From Polytrichum commune (lineage: Eukaryota > Streptophyta > Polytrichopsida > Polytrichales > Polytrichaceae): a stretch of DNA of 64,000 nt. A program made the position numbers and the translations under genes. Under the pieces are notes generated by a model that worked only from the letters and a program-made list of their open reading frames with translations, was not told the DNA's origin and did not search any database. Positions 62,419 to 64,000 of the stretch are shown piece by piece (positions within the stretch are counted from its first letter, which is position 1; each line of letters starts with the position of its first letter). Location of the stretch: assembly GCA_950295325.1 (NCBI GenBank), contig OX485805.1, positions 35,017,501 to 35,081,500 of the forward strand, read 5' to 3'.

Positions 62419-63829
62419 TTATTCAGTGGGATCAGTGGTTTCCTCAATATATGCGTCGCGTATATTTTCTCCAGCCCCTTGATTTATTCTATCACTCATT
62501 ACCTTCAACACGGGTTTCCTTGTAAGGCTCTCCTCCTTGTTGTGCCGCAGATATTCATTCGCTTCCTCGGATATCTCAAGAACGAGCCCAAACTTATTAT
62601 TCGACTGTGCCAGTAAAATTTCAGCGTCCACCAAAATCTGTTCGTTGCAATCCTTTATCATACGTTCTTGCGTCTCCAAAAAAGGCCATTCTAGCTCCTT
62701 CTCATTCAGCCTCGGGTCTTTTCTTCCCTGCAACAATTTCACGTCACTGTATACATGAAACACCTGAAAATACTAAGAGCTTAAAAGTATATCAAAATGC
62801 AACCAATAAGAATGCCAAGTTCTACTTTTTTGAGCTGTAAGGTATGTGAGCCCGTATGTGATCCCTAAATCTTCGTAATTGGACACCCATATTTGAGTGG
62901 TATCTGGCAAGGCTTGTAGTTAAAATTGGACAACAAGAATAACAAGTGGGAATTCTCACTTACAAGTGTACCCCTCATCCATCCAACATAAAAACTTGAC
63001 CCTCCTATAGGTTGGTGGCTGGTTTGCCTTAAATGACTGTCTAGACTAATTCGAGGTCTTGGAAGCTAATTCTGGTCTCAAGTCAACTGAAACAAATTAA
63101 CCTCCGGGCTGCATACTATTTCAGGGCTTTTATGTTGGACAAGTGAGAGGTTCGCTTGTATGCAATAATTCCCTCTTGGCATCAAAAAGACACAATTCTA
63201 GGTTCAAGAGTTCGCACAAGTGGGAGGGCCTATTTGATTGCTTGAAGAGTAAGAGAATCTTCAATACGGGCTCTTGAAACTTTTGCATCTCTACTCCAGT
63301 TCTGAAACTTCAAATGACAGTCTTCGTGACTCGACTCAACTGCTAACTGGATGAGACACTTTTCGAACCCAATTGAGTGGTCAGAAATATCTGTGGAGTT
63401 GGAAGTGCCCAGAATGGGGCCACATAGCTTCTTTACTCACCAAGGTTTGCAGATCTCAAAGCGTGCACTGAAGCTCACAGGAAAACCCAATTGCCAAAAA
63501 TTGGAGGATGACTAAGTGGGATGGGAATAAGTATGAACAAAATTTGAGCATTATTCAGGTATGGAGTTCTATCCGTTCATAACATATTCCCATTTTCTTA
63601 ATTTGAGTATGACAAGTGTAAACTGATGTAATAATGCCTCCAATTACTAATTCACCTACACGAAATAGAGAAACCTGCTTCAACCTGCCTTCTAATTCAA
63701 ACAGCATTGCGAAGTTTCCAATGTCAAATTTCTGGGTCAAAAATTTGAGTCACTTACCCCACCCCGGCCTTTCCTTTTGCTGCCGATTTCTACTCCCTTC
63801 GAACATGATACCCGAACTGGGCCTCTAGA
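62419..63829 (-). CDS. 3' exons of a probable plastid protein, possibly pTAC7-like (5' end not resolved)
   Basis: Two minus-strand exons join in phase 0: 63829-63758 (donor GGG|GTAAGTG) and 62727-62419 (acceptor TTGTTGCAG). The first reads SRGPVRVSCSKGVEIGSKRK, like a chloroplast transit-peptide end (RVSCS) followed by a basic stretch. The second is hydrophilic and helical (KDPRLNEKELEWPFLE, EILLAQSNNKFG, EANEYLRHNKEE, KPVLKVMSDRI, AYIEETTD). The pattern reminds me of pTAC7, a small plastid RNA-polymerase-associated protein, but this is from memory without alignment. Earlier exons lie above 63829 and may be outside the window. An acceptor at 62763 is an alternative second-exon start. Confidence 0.55.
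62945..63175. mobile_element. MITE family G, second copy (inside an intron of the plastid-protein gene)
   Basis: Similar to 47523-47743 along its length: CATCCATCCAACATAAAA, AACTAATTCGAGGTCTT-like sequence, ATACTATTTCAGGGCTTT, and a TATGCAATAATTCCC right end. The left end is diverged. Confidence 0.6.
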
Positions 63830-64000
63830 CTGCACCACAACTCGAAGTTAAAAACAAATTCCTTTTAATTCCCTCACAATGTTCAGAGAATTCAACTCTT
63901 AAACCCCAAGAGATAAATCAGCCCTCCACGAAAACTAAACAACATGAAAACACCAACGCAATTTTCTCATACAACCCGAAATTCAAAACAAAATCCTCTC

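Overview
The window is nuclear DNA of a land plant. It holds intron-rich genes with GT-AG junctions: a plant-type amino acid permease, a leucine-rich-repeat receptor kinase, and a probable plastid protein. These sit in AT-rich spacer crowded with small DNA transposons, with only five recognisable host genes in 64 kb. A non-seed plant, perhaps a bryophyte such as a liverwort, is my guess from gene density and intron sizes. No marker in the window proves it.

Layout. (1) 1-6392, plus strand: a BAT1/GABA-permease-type amino acid transporter with seven coding exons, a probable 5'UTR intron and a GC-rich upstream block. (2) 7209-11918, minus: the 32-kDa subunit of replication protein A (RPA2), nine exons, reading frame intact. 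(3) 12280-16876: a complete-looking 4.6-kb pogo-like DNA transposon with terminal inverted repeats and a TA target duplication. It is split by a nested 962-bp hAT element with its own 8-bp duplication. (4) 16877-30210: transposon-rich spacer with several MITEs, an unusual cluster of about 18 ACTATAG-type motifs, a CACTA-type transposase relic and a Ty3/gypsy chromodomain-integrase fragment. (5) 30495-44431, minus: a 14-kb, 18-exon LRR receptor-like kinase of the LRR-VIII type. Its kinase motifs are all present, but one splice junction is out of phase by my reading. (6) 45508-54010: more mobile DNA, including a Tigger-like MITE, a 517-bp near-perfect hairpin MITE, a piggyBac-like MITE flanked by TTAA, and tRNA-derived SINEs. 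(7) 54160-60026, plus: a tandemly duplicated upstream region, then GTF2H3/TFB4, a TFIIH subunit, with eleven exons. (8) 62419-63829, minus: the 3' part of a probable chloroplast protein, perhaps pTAC7-like.

The host genes have no evident shared pathway. RPA2 and the TFIIH subunit both serve nucleotide-excision repair, but they lie 43 kb apart and this is probably chance. The mobile elements give the window its character. At least six DNA-transposon types can be recognised from their ends and target duplications. One roughly 350-bp foldback MITE family occurs five times, each time inside an intron of a host gene. Most stop codons in the pogo and hAT relics look like C-to-T decay of CAG, CAA or CGA codons.

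All exon models were built by eye from reading frame, GT-AG sites and family knowledge. No alignment, expression data or database search was available.
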